The position numbers and the translations under genes were made by a program. From assembly GCA_900111695.1 (NCBI GenBank), contig FOHD01000007.1, positions 1 to 64,000 of the forward strand: a stretch of DNA of 64,000 nucleotides, written 5' to 3'. Origin of the DNA: Olsenella sp. KH3B4 (GTDB taxonomy: Bacteria > Actinomycetota > Coriobacteriia > Coriobacteriales > Atopobiaceae). The notes under the pieces were generated by a model. That model searched no databases. It was not told the DNA's origin and worked only from the letters and a program-made list of their open reading frames with translations. This document shows, in pieces, positions 48,714-58,087 of the stretch (positions are counted from its first letter, which is position 1; each line of letters opens with the position of its first letter).

Positions 48714-50797
48714 GGGGTGCCGTCAGCGGCCGCGATGGTGAACTCATACTTGCCGGTAATGTAACCGGGACCCGCAAGCTCGTCGTCGACCATGAGCCTC
48801 TTGGCGCCGTTGATGTAGATCTCGGCGTCATCCGCGTCGTAGGAGTTCATGAAGGCAAGGCCACCGGTGGGGTAGTTCACGGTGGCGCTCAGGGTGCCGT
48901 CGCCGTTGTCCACCACGAGGACGTTGATCGAGAAGGTGTCCTTCACCGCGTTCACGCCAGCCGGGAGAGCCGTGGTGTCTTCGAAAACGTTGTAGCGATA
49001 GATGGCGGTCCTGCCGGGCCTGTCGGGATCTGCCGGGCTGTCCTCGGCAATGCCAGAACTGATGTCGGCTTCGATCTGGGAGAGCGAGTAGCTCAGGCCC
49101 TCGGCGCTGCCATCGCCGTAGGTGAACACGAGGTTGGCGGCAGTGCCGTCACCAGCGGCATCGTTCGTGGCGGTGGCAACCACGTTGCCCTTGATGTCGG
49201 TCACCTTGAAGTCAAACTCTCCTGCGGTCATGTCGCGCCCAGTGAGGGTCTTGGTGGCATCGAGCGTGACTGCCGTTGCCGTCTTGGCCTCATAGCTGTT
49301 CGTGAAGGAGAGGCCACTTGCGCCGTCGGGGTAGTTGACATTGGCGGCAAGCGTGCCGTCGCCATTGTCGGAGACTGTCACGGTGAAGTCGAAGCTCTTC
49401 GCACCAGCCTTGACGCCACCGGGCAGCGCTGCTGTGTCTTCCGCCGCAAGGTAGCTATAGGTAAAGGTGCCGTCCTCGTTCGCGGTGGCAAGCCCATTGG
49501 CAACATCGTCCGCAAGCTCGTCGGTGTTGAACTCGAGCGCACGGAAGCTCAGGGCTGCGGCCTCGCCGTCGTTCGCGGCGGGATTCGTGGCCGTGGCAAC
49601 GATGCCGCCCTTTGCGTCCTTGATGGTGAAGGCGAACTCATCCGCAGCCATGGCTCGACCGGCGAGGGCCTTGGTTGCCGAGACGGTCACAGAGCCGGTT
49701 GCCGTGTAGTAGTTCTCGAACGTCGGGTTGTTGCTGTTGTCAGAATAGGTGGCAACGAGCTGGCCGGCATTGTTGTCGGTCACCACAACCACGATCTCGG
49801 GCTGGGCGGTCGAGTAGGACCAGCCGCCTGCGCTGCCCGGGGTCTCGTTCACATGGAAGCGGTAGACACCGGCCTTGGTAAACGTGACGTCACCAAACGC
49901 GACGGTCTGGGCGCCACCATCGGCGATGGTGCCGGAGGTGGTGGCTTTGTCGTTGGCGATGGTCACGCCAGACTCGGCAAGGTCAAAGTCCGGGGTGAGC
50001 ACGAACCCGAACACCTCGCTCGTGCTGTGGCCATGGGCCTCCTTGGTCACCTGGATTGCCGTGTCGCCCGCGAGGGTAACGGGCTGGGCAGTGTAGCTGT
50101 TGGTCACAACGGGATCGTTGCCGTCGACGGTCGCGACAAGCTGACCGGTGCCGTTGTCGGTCACCGTGACTGTGACGTTGCTGGTGCGGTGATCGCAGGT
50201 CCAACCGTTACCGTCCTCGCCCTCCTCGGTGATGGTGAAGTGGTAGGTTCCCGGAGCGGAGAAGGTCACCTGGTCGAACTTGACGGTCTGCTCGTCGCCG
50301 TCGGCAAGGACGTCGGTGACGACGGAGGAGCCACCGGCAGCGATGGTTGCCCGGTTGGCGTCATTGTCCGACTGTGCCAGCGTGAAGGCGAATCCGGTCG
50401 AGGCATCGTGGCCCACGACCTTCTTGGTCACGCGCAGGGCAGTGTCACCAGAAAGGGTGACGGGGTCGGCCACATAGGTGTTCGTGAAGGTGGCCGCGCC
50501 GCTCGTCTCGGCAGACATGGTACCGTCGCCGTTATCGGTGACAACAACCGTCACGGTCTTGCCGGTGGCGGCTTCGGCGTCGTTTGTCACGCCGTCAACG
50601 CTGCCAGACTCTGTCACACGATAGACGTAGGTGCCTGGCTTGGTATAGGTAACCTCGCCAAAGCTCGTGGCAGTGCCCTCGCCGTCCGCGTTTTCGACCG
50701 TGGTGTTCACGGGCATGGGGGCACCCTCCGTCACGGCCTCAACCGTGAAGGTGTACTTGCCTGCGATATCGCCAGGACCGGTGAGCCCCTCAGGCAC
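48590..50797 (-). CDS. Adhesin middle part: FctA-type repeats (frameshifted gene, second frame)
   Basis: 735 codons in frame, about five complete repeats plus a start and an end piece. Modules such as VTLSGDTALRVTKKVVGHD and VTLDATKTLTGRDMTAGEF alternate two repeat subtypes. The frame enters at about 50797 (GTG, no ribosome binding site) inside a module whose first strands are encoded in the upstream frame, and leaves at ~48713 in a module continued in the third frame. Downstream of the C4 tract the frame gives meaningless Pro/Arg-rich sequence (CPRRQPSPTRR) to its stop. It is therefore part of one broken or phase-variable gene. Confidence 0.8.
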   Translation of the reverse strand: MPEGLTGPGDIAGKYTFTVEAVTEGAPMPVNTTVENADGEGTATSFGEVTYTKPGTYVYRVTESGSVDGVTNDAEAATGKTVTVVVTDNGDGTMSAETSGAATFTNTYVADPVTLSGDTALRVTKKVVGHDASTGFAFTLAQSDNDANRATIAAGGSSVVTDVLADGDEQTVKFDQVTFSAPGTYHFTITEEGEDGNGWTCDHRTSNVTVTVTDNGTGQLVATVDGNDPVVTNSYTAQPVTLAGDTAIQVTKEAHGHSTSEVFGFVLTPDFDLAESGVTIANDKATTSGTIADGGAQTVAFGDVTFTKAGVYRFHVNETPGSAGGWSYSTAQPEIVVVVTDNNAGQLVATYSDNSNNPTFENYYTATGSVTVSATKALAGRAMAADEFAFTIKDAKGGIVATATNPAANDGEAAALSFRALEFNTDELADDVANGLATANEDGTFTYSYLAAEDTAALPGGVKAGAKSFDFTVTVSDNGDGTLAANVNYPDGASGLSFTNSYEAKTATAVTLDATKTLTGRDMTAGEFDFKVTDIKGNVVATATNDAAGDGTAANLVFTYGDGSAEGLSYSLSQIEADISSGIAEDSPADPDRPGRTAIYRYNVFEDTTALPAGVNAVKDTFSINVLVVDNGDGTLSATVNYPTGGLAFMNSYDADDAEIYINGAKRLMVDDELAGPGYITGKYEFTIAAADGTPCPRRQPSPTRRAATSSLVPSATTPQVPIPTPSPSPGPLPE

Positions 50798-53700
50798 GGA
50801 GAGGAAGCCTCGACCAGGTCGGAGGCCACTACGTTCTCGACGCCATAGGTGTTGGTGAAGGTGAAGTCGTCGCCCTCGATGGATGAGTCGCCCTCGACCG
50901 TCTCAGCCGCAAGATGGCCAAGACCATCGTCGGTCACGCGGACCGTCACGGTCTTTGTGGCGTCAGCGTCATTGGTCACGCCGGGGATAGTACCGGACTC
51001 AGTAACCGTATAGGTATAGGTGCCATCGTCGGTGAAGGTAATGGCGGGGAAGGCGATGGTGCCGCCTGCCTGGTTGGTGGTGGTTGCCACTTCTTTGCCG
51101 TCAGCGTCGACAAGCTCAAAGGTGTACTTGCCTGCGATGCCACCGGGGCCAACGAGGCCGTCGGATACAACGAGCTTTTTGCTTCCAGAAATCACGAGGT
51201 CAACGCTGCCCGTCTTGTACTGGTTCTGGAACGCGAGGGTGTCGTTTGACCCCTGGGGATAGTTTACCTGGACGTTGAGCGTGCCGTTTCCGTTGTCCGT
51301 CACGATTACGTCAATGCCAAGCGTGTTGACGGTAGGCGTTACGCCCTTATCGGCAAGACCGGCCGTCTCCTCGGAGACCGTGTAGTGATAGGCGGCACCC
51401 ACACCACCGTTAACCGTGGGATACTCCTTTGCGATTCCGGCCGCAATGTCCCTCTCCACCTGCTCGATGGAGTAGCTGAAGGTTCCAAAGCGCAGTGAGG
51501 CGGGCGTGCCGTCGCCTGCCCTGGGGCTCGTGGTCTCTGCTACCACGTTGTCCTTGGCGTCGGTCACCTTGAAGGTGAACTCGCCGGCGGCCATGTCGCG
51601 GCCGGTGAGCGTCTTGGTGGCGTTGATGGTCGTGGACCCGGAGGCTGCGTAGGAGTTGTCAAACGTTACTGCGGAGGAATCGGACCCATCGATGGACCAC
51701 GCAACCTCGAGAGCATTGGTGTTGGCGTTGGCCGTCACCGTTGCCACCAACGTGTAGGCGGTGGTGTCGTAGGTGTAGCCAGCGGCAGCGTCGTTCTTCT
51801 CGCCAAGCTTGTACGTATAGACGCCGACCTTGTCGAACTTGATGCTGCCAAAGGAGACGGTGCCGTCGGCCGCATTGGTTACCGTTGTCGACGCGGGCTC
51901 AGGCGCCCCGTCAAGTGCCGTGAGCGTGAACGAGAACTGACCCTCCTCAAGCGTACGGCCAGCGAGCGTCTTGGTAACCGTGAGGTTGCCTGCACCGGTG
52001 GGACTCGACTCGACGGGGGTGAACTTGTTGGTGTAGGTCACGCCGCGCTGGATGTTACCCTCGGCGATGGTGCCAGAAACGGCATTGCCGCTCACCTCGT
52101 CGCTGCCGCCATCAGACGCGAGAGACGCGAGGGTCCAACCAGCAGGCGAGGAGGTCTCGGCTGCCGAGTACGTGGAACCTGTGGGAACCTTGTCGATAAG
52201 GATGTGCTGACCGGCAGCGAGGGTTACAGCCGACGCCTTTCCACTCGTGAGGATGCCAGCCGACGCCTTTGTGCCGTCTGCTGCAAAGACCGTGTACGGG
52301 ACGCTCGAGCCGTCCGGCGTGGTCACGGTGACGCTGAAGTCGAAGTTGGCGTCTGCGGGATACGTGCCGTCATCGGACGTGACGCTCTTGGAGATCTTGA
52401 TCGAGCTCTTGAGCGTGTTGGTGGCTGTGAGGGTCGTGTCACCGTTGCCGCCCATCGCCAGCACACCGTCGACCAGCATGGGCCTGACCGTCTCGGTGCT
52501 CAGCTCGTAGTGCTCGTCGACGCCGTCCTCGGTGACGGACATGCTGTGACCAGTGGTGAGGTCCTCGCCGCTGGTAGTGATGCCGTAGGGCACGTGCACC
52601 TCGGCCTGGTAGTTGTTGTTGGGGTTGAGGGTCACCGTGGTGAAGGTGGTGCCGTCAAGCTGGACGTTCAGGGTGATGTCGCCAGAGGGACGGTCCGCAG
52701 CGTTGTTCGAGGAGTCAACCCACTCCTTGCTCACGTTGATGGTGGGCGTATCTACGGGCATGGGGTCGGGCTGGTTGAGAGGGGCGATGCCAGAATCGGA
52801 CTTGGTACCGGTGTACACCCCGTTCGCATAGGTATAGGTGACGCCATCGTGGGTCCAGGTGCCGTCATCGTTCTCCACCGCACCATCCGGCAGCACCTTG
52901 GTCGTCGTGGTGCTCGTCTGCGTATATGCCACGCTCGCGGCGGTGTTGGTCTTGATGCCATAGGCACCAGTGCCCGAGTTGTAGACGATGTTCTCGGGCA
53001 GACCGGTTGTGGTGCCGCTGTTCTGCAGCTCGGCAACCTTGTCTATGGCTTCCTGGCTCGGCCACACCCTAAAGCTCACGGTGTAGGTGACGCCATGCTC
53101 GAGGGAGCCAAGGGACGAGAGGTCCCAGGAGACCGCGGAGCCCGCGAACGTGGCGGCGGGGGCGTCATTCCAATCGCTCGTCACGCCGTTCTTGGTCTGG
53201 GTATAGGTGAAGCCATCGGCCGTGCCGCTCACAAGCACGGACGCCGCAAGCGACGTGAGACCATCGGTCACCTTCACGCTGCTGTAGGCAAGGTTGTGCG
53301 TGATGGTATTGATGATGTTCGCAAAGGCGGCGTTGAGAGCGGCGCTGTCCGAGGCGCTGTAGTAGTTGTTGCTCTGCCCGGCTACCTGGGCAATGCTCTG
53401 CATGTTGGAGACGTTGCCGAAGACGCCAACAGAAAACAGCGTGTGACCTTCGCCGGCAATTGCCGAGGCCTGGTTCTTTGCGTACTGAAGGTTCAGGCCG
53501 TTGTTGTCAGAATTACCAGAACCGTAATAGGTCTTTTGGTTTAATCCCGTCCCCGACGTGTGCTTGGTGAATTCCCCGCTGGTCTGCCCGTAAGAACCGC
53601 CATGCGTGTCACGGAAGGTCGGGTTGCCGTCAGAGACAAAGATGACGTAGACGTCGGCGCCATCGCGCGTCTGGATAGCGTTTGCGACCTTGAGCGCGTC

Positions 53701-54165
53701 CTCCCAGTTGGTGCCACGGTTGTATTGAACGCTTGAGGGAACGGCGTTGGAGAACGTCGTATATGCCGTCGTTCCCGTGATCTTCGTGGTGGCGTAATTG
53801 TCGAACGTAACGAGCGAGAGCGTCACCGCGTCGGGGTTCTCGTCCGTATTGTTCGCGAGAAGCTCCTGGGCAAGCGAGTTGACCGCCTGCCTCGCCACCT
53901 GTATGCGGGTGCCGTTGCCGGTGCCCTCTGACATCGAGGTCGAGGTATCCAGCACGACGATAACGTCAGCCTTGCTCTGCTCCTGTGACGCCCGCGACTT
54001 GCCCGTCACGCTGAGGCTCAGCGTGTAGGTCCCATCGCCATTTGGCGTGACGATCTTGCTGGTGGCTGGCGGCTCGGCGGCAAACGCCGGCGTCACGCCA
54101 ATCGCGATAAGCGCAGCAAAGACTGCAAGTAACCCTTGAAGTAGTGTTCTTCCTCTGTGTCTCAT
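50731..54165 (-). CDS. Adhesin N-terminal part: signal peptide, VWA domain and first repeats (frameshifted gene, first frame)
   Basis: 1145 codons from the ATG at 54165 (GGGGG 6 nt upstream). Signal peptide to ~30 (GLLAVFAALIAIGVTPAFA), a von Willebrand A domain with MIDAS DTSTS near 73, a Cna-B-like domain (INVSKEWVDSSNNAADRPSG) and about four FctA-type modules. The true reading continues beyond ~50800 in the next frame: comparison with the paralogous module VISGSKKLVVSDGLVGPG suggests loss of about 7 nt (or 1 or 4) after VEAS. After the shift it reads nonsense and stops at 50731. Intact, the protein would be ~2,840 residues, wall-anchored and ligand-binding. Confidence 0.85.
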   Translation of the reverse strand: MRHRGRTLLQGLLAVFAALIAIGVTPAFAAEPPATSKIVTPNGDGTYTLSLSVTGKSRASQEQSKADVIVVLDTSTSMSEGTGNGTRIQVARQAVNSLAQELLANNTDENPDAVTLSLVTFDNYATTKITGTTAYTTFSNAVPSSVQYNRGTNWEDALKVANAIQTRDGADVYVIFVSDGNPTFRDTHGGSYGQTSGEFTKHTSGTGLNQKTYYGSGNSDNNGLNLQYAKNQASAIAGEGHTLFSVGVFGNVSNMQSIAQVAGQSNNYYSASDSAALNAAFANIINTITHNLAYSSVKVTDGLTSLAASVLVSGTADGFTYTQTKNGVTSDWNDAPAATFAGSAVSWDLSSLGSLEHGVTYTVSFRVWPSQEAIDKVAELQNSGTTTGLPENIVYNSGTGAYGIKTNTAASVAYTQTSTTTTKVLPDGAVENDDGTWTHDGVTYTYANGVYTGTKSDSGIAPLNQPDPMPVDTPTINVSKEWVDSSNNAADRPSGDITLNVQLDGTTFTTVTLNPNNNYQAEVHVPYGITTSGEDLTTGHSMSVTEDGVDEHYELSTETVRPMLVDGVLAMGGNGDTTLTATNTLKSSIKISKSVTSDDGTYPADANFDFSVTVTTPDGSSVPYTVFAADGTKASAGILTSGKASAVTLAAGQHILIDKVPTGSTYSAAETSSPAGWTLASLASDGGSDEVSGNAVSGTIAEGNIQRGVTYTNKFTPVESSPTGAGNLTVTKTLAGRTLEEGQFSFTLTALDGAPEPASTTVTNAADGTVSFGSIKFDKVGVYTYKLGEKNDAAAGYTYDTTAYTLVATVTANANTNALEVAWSIDGSDSSAVTFDNSYAASGSTTINATKTLTGRDMAAGEFTFKVTDAKDNVVAETTSPRAGDGTPASLRFGTFSYSIEQVERDIAAGIAKEYPTVNGGVGAAYHYTVSEETAGLADKGVTPTVNTLGIDVIVTDNGNGTLNVQVNYPQGSNDTLAFQNQYKTGSVDLVISGSKKLVVSDGLVGPGGIAGKYTFELVDADGKEVATTTNQAGGTIAFPAITFTDDGTYTYTVTESGTIPGVTNDADATKTVTVRVTDDGLGHLAAETVEGDSSIEGDDFTFTNTYGVENVVASDLVEASSPCLRGSPVLAISQASTPSRLRP

Positions 54166-54575
54166 AGTTGACCCCCAACCTGAAACGCAAACGGCCGGAC
54201 AGATATCCCCTCTGCTGTCGGAACTCCGACAGCAATGCACAAGCTTGTTATTCGAAGTTTCGCTCCCATTTGCCGGCGATTCACGCTCGGCCACCGGCCA
54301 AGGTCGCCGGACTCCGTACACCTTGTACATATGTGCGCTTCCATATCGCGCCCCCAGCGTAGTGAGTGCTCGTTGGGTGTCGCGCAGCCGCATAACACCC
54401 CTCAACTTACGCATGATGCGGATACGTCGGAAAGTTGAAATCCATCCAAAGTATGAGATGTGGATGAACGGTACGAATGCCCGTGCTAGAGGTACGTTCT
54501 TCTCGCCTGTGCCCAGCGCGAGCAGTTCTCGGTGACGGTTAGGTGCCCCCTCCACCGCGACATTGAACCGTAGTT
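54166..54575. other. Upstream region of the adhesin gene
   Basis: It should hold the adhesin promoter, but no clear -35/-10 pair was found. A GTACACCTTGTACATATGTGC-like inverted/direct repeat lies around 54314-54334. No gene is supported; open frames through here lack starts. Confidence 0.35.
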
Positions 54576-54644
54576 TATCGCCATTTCTTAAAATGCCATC
54601 ACGTTTACGCAGGTCAGCCGGACTGCTTTTAAGAAATGGCGATA
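54576..54644. repeat. Palindromic repeat family B, copy 3
   Basis: 69 bp, TATCGCCATTTCTTAAAA and its complement TTTTAAGAAATGGCGATA form perfect 18-bp arms. The centre GCCATCACGTTTACGCAGG contains the CGTTTxCxCAG block of the other copies. This is the best preserved of the three. Confidence 0.9.
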
Positions 54645-54734
54645 ACCTTTGAGCTGAGAGTAGCGGGCACGTTGGAGCTAGGACCGGAACGGGGGTCGGG
54701 CCCGGACAACGCAGCTGTGCAACAGGAACACAAA

Positions 54735-54761
54735 GCCCCTCCGGCAAGGCGCCGAAGGGGC
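54735..54761 (-). terminator. Terminator of the purF-purM-purN run
   Basis: GCCCCTTCGGC / GCCGGAGGGGC stem followed by TTTG on the minus strand, 27 bp beyond the purN stop. The stem resembles a family C hairpin core. Confidence 0.6.
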
Positions 54762-54787
54762 GAGGAAGACCGCGACAAGTACGGGCG

Positions 54788-55402
54788 CTACGCCTGGACA
54801 ATCACCACGTGACCGTCCTCGCGCACGTGCACGCATCCCTCTGCCAGGAGCTGCGCCACATGCGGGTAGATCTCGTGCTCGACCTCGTGGATGCGGGCCT
54901 CGAGCTGGTCGACGGTCCAGCCCTCCTCCACCTCCACCGGCCGCTGCGCGATGATGGGGCCGCAGTCGTAATCGCTGTTGGCAAAGTGAACCGTCACGCC
55001 CGTGACCTTGACGCCGTAATCGAATGCGTCCTGGATGGCATGCGCCCCCTTGAAGCTGGGCAGCAGCGCCGGATGGATGTTAACCACGCGGTTGGGGAAG
55101 CTGGCAAGGATGGGATCGTGCACCATCCGCATGTAGCCGGCCATGAGCACGTAGTCCACGCCAGCGCGCCGCAGCTCGGTGGCTATCACCTCGTCGGCAA
55201 CCATGGGATCGGCGTAGATCTCCTTGGAGAGCGTGAGCGTCTGGATGCCTGCCGCCTCGGCGCGCTTAAGACCGTACGCACTCGGACGCGAGCTCACCAC
55301 AAGCTCGATGGTGGCATCAAGCTTGCCGGCAGCAACGGCGTCGATAAGCGCCTGCAGGTTGGTGCCCGAGCCACTTATCAGCACTCCCAGCTTGATGCTC
55401 AT
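54788..55402 (-). CDS. purN: Phosphoribosylglycinamide formyltransferase PurN
   Basis: 204 residues from the ATG at 55402, overlapping the purM stop as ATGA. It transfers formyl from 10-formyl-THF to GAR. Motifs: SGSGTNLQALIDA near the N-terminus, catalytic NIHPALLP and the Asp of SDYDCGPI. Last gene of purF-purM-purN, closed by a hairpin. Confidence 0.96.
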   Translation of the reverse strand: MSIKLGVLISGSGTNLQALIDAVAAGKLDATIELVVSSRPSAYGLKRAEAAGIQTLTLSKEIYADPMVADEVIATELRRAGVDYVLMAGYMRMVHDPILASFPNRVVNIHPALLPSFKGAHAIQDAFDYGVKVTGVTVHFANSDYDCGPIIAQRPVEVEEGWTVDQLEARIHEVEHEIYPHVAQLLAEGCVHVREDGHVVIVQA

Positions 55403-56469
55403 CGATAGGTCACCTTGCCCTCGCCGGCAACGCACTCGCCCATCACGAATGGCGAGAACCCTTGGGCAACAAGCCCCTCGCACACCTCGTCCACGTCATC
55501 ACGGCCGCAGATGATGCTCATGCCAACGCCCATGTTGAAGGTCTTGTACGCCTCGTCAGGCGTGAGGCCGGCGGCACGCACCATATACGTAATGACCGGC
55601 GGCACGTCCCATGCCGGGCCGTCCTCGCCGCCGCGATCCACCACGGCGTTAACGTTTGCGGGCAGCGCGCGGTTGAGATTCTCGGTAATGCCACCGCCGG
55701 TAATGTGGGCCATGGCGTGGATGGGCACACCGGCCTTGAGGGCACGCACCAGGCCACCGGCGTAAATGGTGGTGGGGCGCATTACGGCATCGGCCAGGCT
55801 CTCGCCGCCCAGCTCGGGAAGCGGGCGCTCGAGCTCTTCCACGGTCTTGCCCCCGATGGCCACCTTGCGCACAAGCGAGTAGCCGTTGGAGTGGATGCCC
55901 GAGCTGGGAAGGCCGAGAATAACGTCGCCCTCGTGCACCAGGTGCGGGCCAATCATCTTGGGGCGATCGACCACGCCCACCACAAAGCCGGCCAGGTCGT
56001 AGTCGTTGGGATTCATCACGCCGGGGTGCTCGGCCATCTCGCCACCAACAAGCGCGCAGCCAGACTTGCGGCAGCCCTCGGCAATACCGCCTACGATCTT
56101 GGCAACGTGCTCGGCGCGAAGCTTGCCAATGGCAACGTAGTCCAGGAAGAACAGCGGCTCGGCGCCAATGGGCACCACGTCGTCCACGCACATGGCGACA
56201 AGGTCCTCGCCCACCGTGTCATGACGATCGAGCAGCTGCGCGATGGCAAGCTTGGTGCCCACGCCATCCGTGCCCGAGACCAACACCGGGTCCTCCATGT
56301 CCTTGTACGGAGCCATCGAGAAGCACGAGCCAAACCCACCCAGGCCGCCAATGACCTCGGGCCGGTTGGTCGACGCCACGGCCGCCTTGATCGCGTCGAC
56401 GGCGCGTGCGCCCTCGTCCACGTCGACGCCGGCGTCTGCATACGAGACGTGCTGGGGCTTATCTGCCAT
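55399..56469 (-). CDS. purM: Phosphoribosylformylglycinamidine cyclo-ligase PurM (AIR synthetase)
   Basis: 356 residues from the ATG at 56469, preferred to the ATG at 56478, which sits directly on its own GGAAGG. It forms AIR from FGAM with ATP. Typical PurM segments: VSGTDGVGTKLAIA, DDVVPIGAEPLFFLDY, GGEMAEHPGVM, GLPSSGIHSNGYSLVR and HITGGGITENLNR. It overlaps purF by 11 nt and purN by 4 nt. Confidence 0.97.
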   Translation of the reverse strand: MADKPQHVSYADAGVDVDEGARAVDAIKAAVASTNRPEVIGGLGGFGSCFSMAPYKDMEDPVLVSGTDGVGTKLAIAQLLDRHDTVGEDLVAMCVDDVVPIGAEPLFFLDYVAIGKLRAEHVAKIVGGIAEGCRKSGCALVGGEMAEHPGVMNPNDYDLAGFVVGVVDRPKMIGPHLVHEGDVILGLPSSGIHSNGYSLVRKVAIGGKTVEELERPLPELGGESLADAVMRPTTIYAGGLVRALKAGVPIHAMAHITGGGITENLNRALPANVNAVVDRGGEDGPAWDVPPVITYMVRAAGLTPDEAYKTFNMGVGMSIICGRDDVDEVCEGLVAQGFSPFVMGECVAGEGKVTYR

Positions 56470-58087
56470 CTTTGGCATCCTTCCTCACTGGGGTTGCTTC
56501 GTTGTTCTCGTCTGTACCGCCATCTGCAGGCGCTGCACCAGCGGCCTCAAGCCGCACCGCCGATTCCTGCTCGACCTCGCGCGCAATCTCGTCGATGCTC
56601 ATGTGCGACTCGAGCGATGACGGCATGAGGTTGTGCGGCTTGTAGCTGGGCAGGAACTTCTCCTCGTAGAACGAGCGCGGGATTGCCACCGGATAGTCGC
56701 CGGTAAAGCACGCCGTGCAGTAGCCACCGTGGGGCACGCAGTCGATGAGGCCCTGCGGGGAGAGGAAGCCCAGCGTATCGGCGCCGATAAAATCACGCAT
56801 CTCCTCGAGCGACATGTTTGCGGCGATGAGCTGGTCCTGGTTAGCGGTGTCGATGCCGTAGAAGCACGGCCATGTGACCATGGGCGAGGCCGAGCGCATG
56901 TGGACCTCGGTGGCTCCGGCGTCACGCAGCATCTGAACGATCTGCTTTGACGTGGTGCCGCGGACGATTGAGTCGTCCACCATCACGATGCGCTTTCCGC
57001 GCACCACGTCGGGCAGCGGGTTGAGCTTAAGACGCACGCCCATCTGGCGCAGGGCCTGCGTGGGCTGGATAAACGTACGGGCCACATATCGGTTCTTGAT
57101 GAGCCCGGTACCGTACGGCAGGCCAAGCTCGGCGGCGTAGCCCTCTGCCGCAGGCGTGCCGGAGTCCGGCACGGAGATGACAAGGTCTGCGTCGACGGGC
57201 GTCTCGCGCGCAAGGCGGCGGCCCATGTTGTGGCGCATGAGGTAGAACGAGCTGCCGTCCTTCACGGAATCCGGCCGCGAGAAGTACACGTGCTCAAAGA
57301 TGCAGTCGGCGCGGGGTTGCGGCGGCACGCCCTGCTCGGAGCGGAAGCCATCGTCGGAGATGCGAATGATCTCGCCGGGGGCAACTTCGCGCACGTAGGT
57401 AGCACCAACAATGTCCAAGGCACAGGTCTCGGAGGCAACGACCCACTCGCCCTCGTCGAGCTTGCCCAGGACCAGCGGCCTAATGCCATGCGGATCGCGG
57501 AACGCATAGAGGGCGTTCTCGCGGGCAAGCACCATGGCATAGCCGCCCTCGAGCATGCGCATGGTGTGCGCGATGCCCGTGCGCAGACGGTGCCCGCGCT
57601 GCGTGAAGTAGCCAATGAGCTTGGCCGCGACCTCGCTGTCGGTACTGGAGCGGAAGGGGATGCCCATCTCGATGAGCTCGCCACGCAGGGCGTCAAAGTT
57701 CACGAGCGTACCGTTGTGGGCCAGCGCGATGATCACGTCGTTAATCATCGAGAGGTGCGGCTGCGCCGACTCCCAGCCCTTTGCGCCAGCCGTGCCGTAG
57801 CGGCAGTGGCCAATGGCAACCTTGCCGGGCATGGCGGCGAGGTCTGCCTCGGAGAAGACCTGCGTCACCAGGCCAAGGTCCTTGCGCACCAGGACCGTAC
57901 GACCGTCCCCCACCGCAATGCCCGCCGATTCCTGTCCACGGTGCTGCAGCGCCCGCAGACCAAAGTACGCCATGCGCGCGGGGTCGCGATTGGGCGCCCA
58001 CACGCCAAAGACGCCGCACTCGTCATGCAGCTTGTCGTCGCTGGGGTCTTGTGGCCCCGGCGCTTGCGTCCACGACGCTTTCGTCAC
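56459..58087 (-). CDS. purF: Amidophosphoribosyltransferase PurF
   Basis: 542 residues from a GTG at 58087 that overlaps the sortase stop (GTGA) and has GAGGTGG upstream. First committed step of purine synthesis: PRPP + Gln to phosphoribosylamine. The N-terminal glutaminase has its nucleophile at Cys24 (DECGVFGVWA) after a 23-residue propeptide removed in the B. subtilis-type enzymes; the PRTase motif is VMVDDSIVRGTT. Cysteines CVPHGGYCTACF near the C-terminus fit the Fe-S-containing Gram-positive type. The C-terminal ~40 residues are an acidic extension. Confidence 0.97.
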   Translation of the reverse strand: MTKASWTQAPGPQDPSDDKLHDECGVFGVWAPNRDPARMAYFGLRALQHRGQESAGIAVGDGRTVLVRKDLGLVTQVFSEADLAAMPGKVAIGHCRYGTAGAKGWESAQPHLSMINDVIIALAHNGTLVNFDALRGELIEMGIPFRSSTDSEVAAKLIGYFTQRGHRLRTGIAHTMRMLEGGYAMVLARENALYAFRDPHGIRPLVLGKLDEGEWVVASETCALDIVGATYVREVAPGEIIRISDDGFRSEQGVPPQPRADCIFEHVYFSRPDSVKDGSSFYLMRHNMGRRLARETPVDADLVISVPDSGTPAAEGYAAELGLPYGTGLIKNRYVARTFIQPTQALRQMGVRLKLNPLPDVVRGKRIVMVDDSIVRGTTSKQIVQMLRDAGATEVHMRSASPMVTWPCFYGIDTANQDQLIAANMSLEEMRDFIGADTLGFLSPQGLIDCVPHGGYCTACFTGDYPVAIPRSFYEEKFLPSYKPHNLMPSSLESHMSIDEIAREVEQESAVRLEAAGAAPADGGTDENNEATPVRKDAKDGR

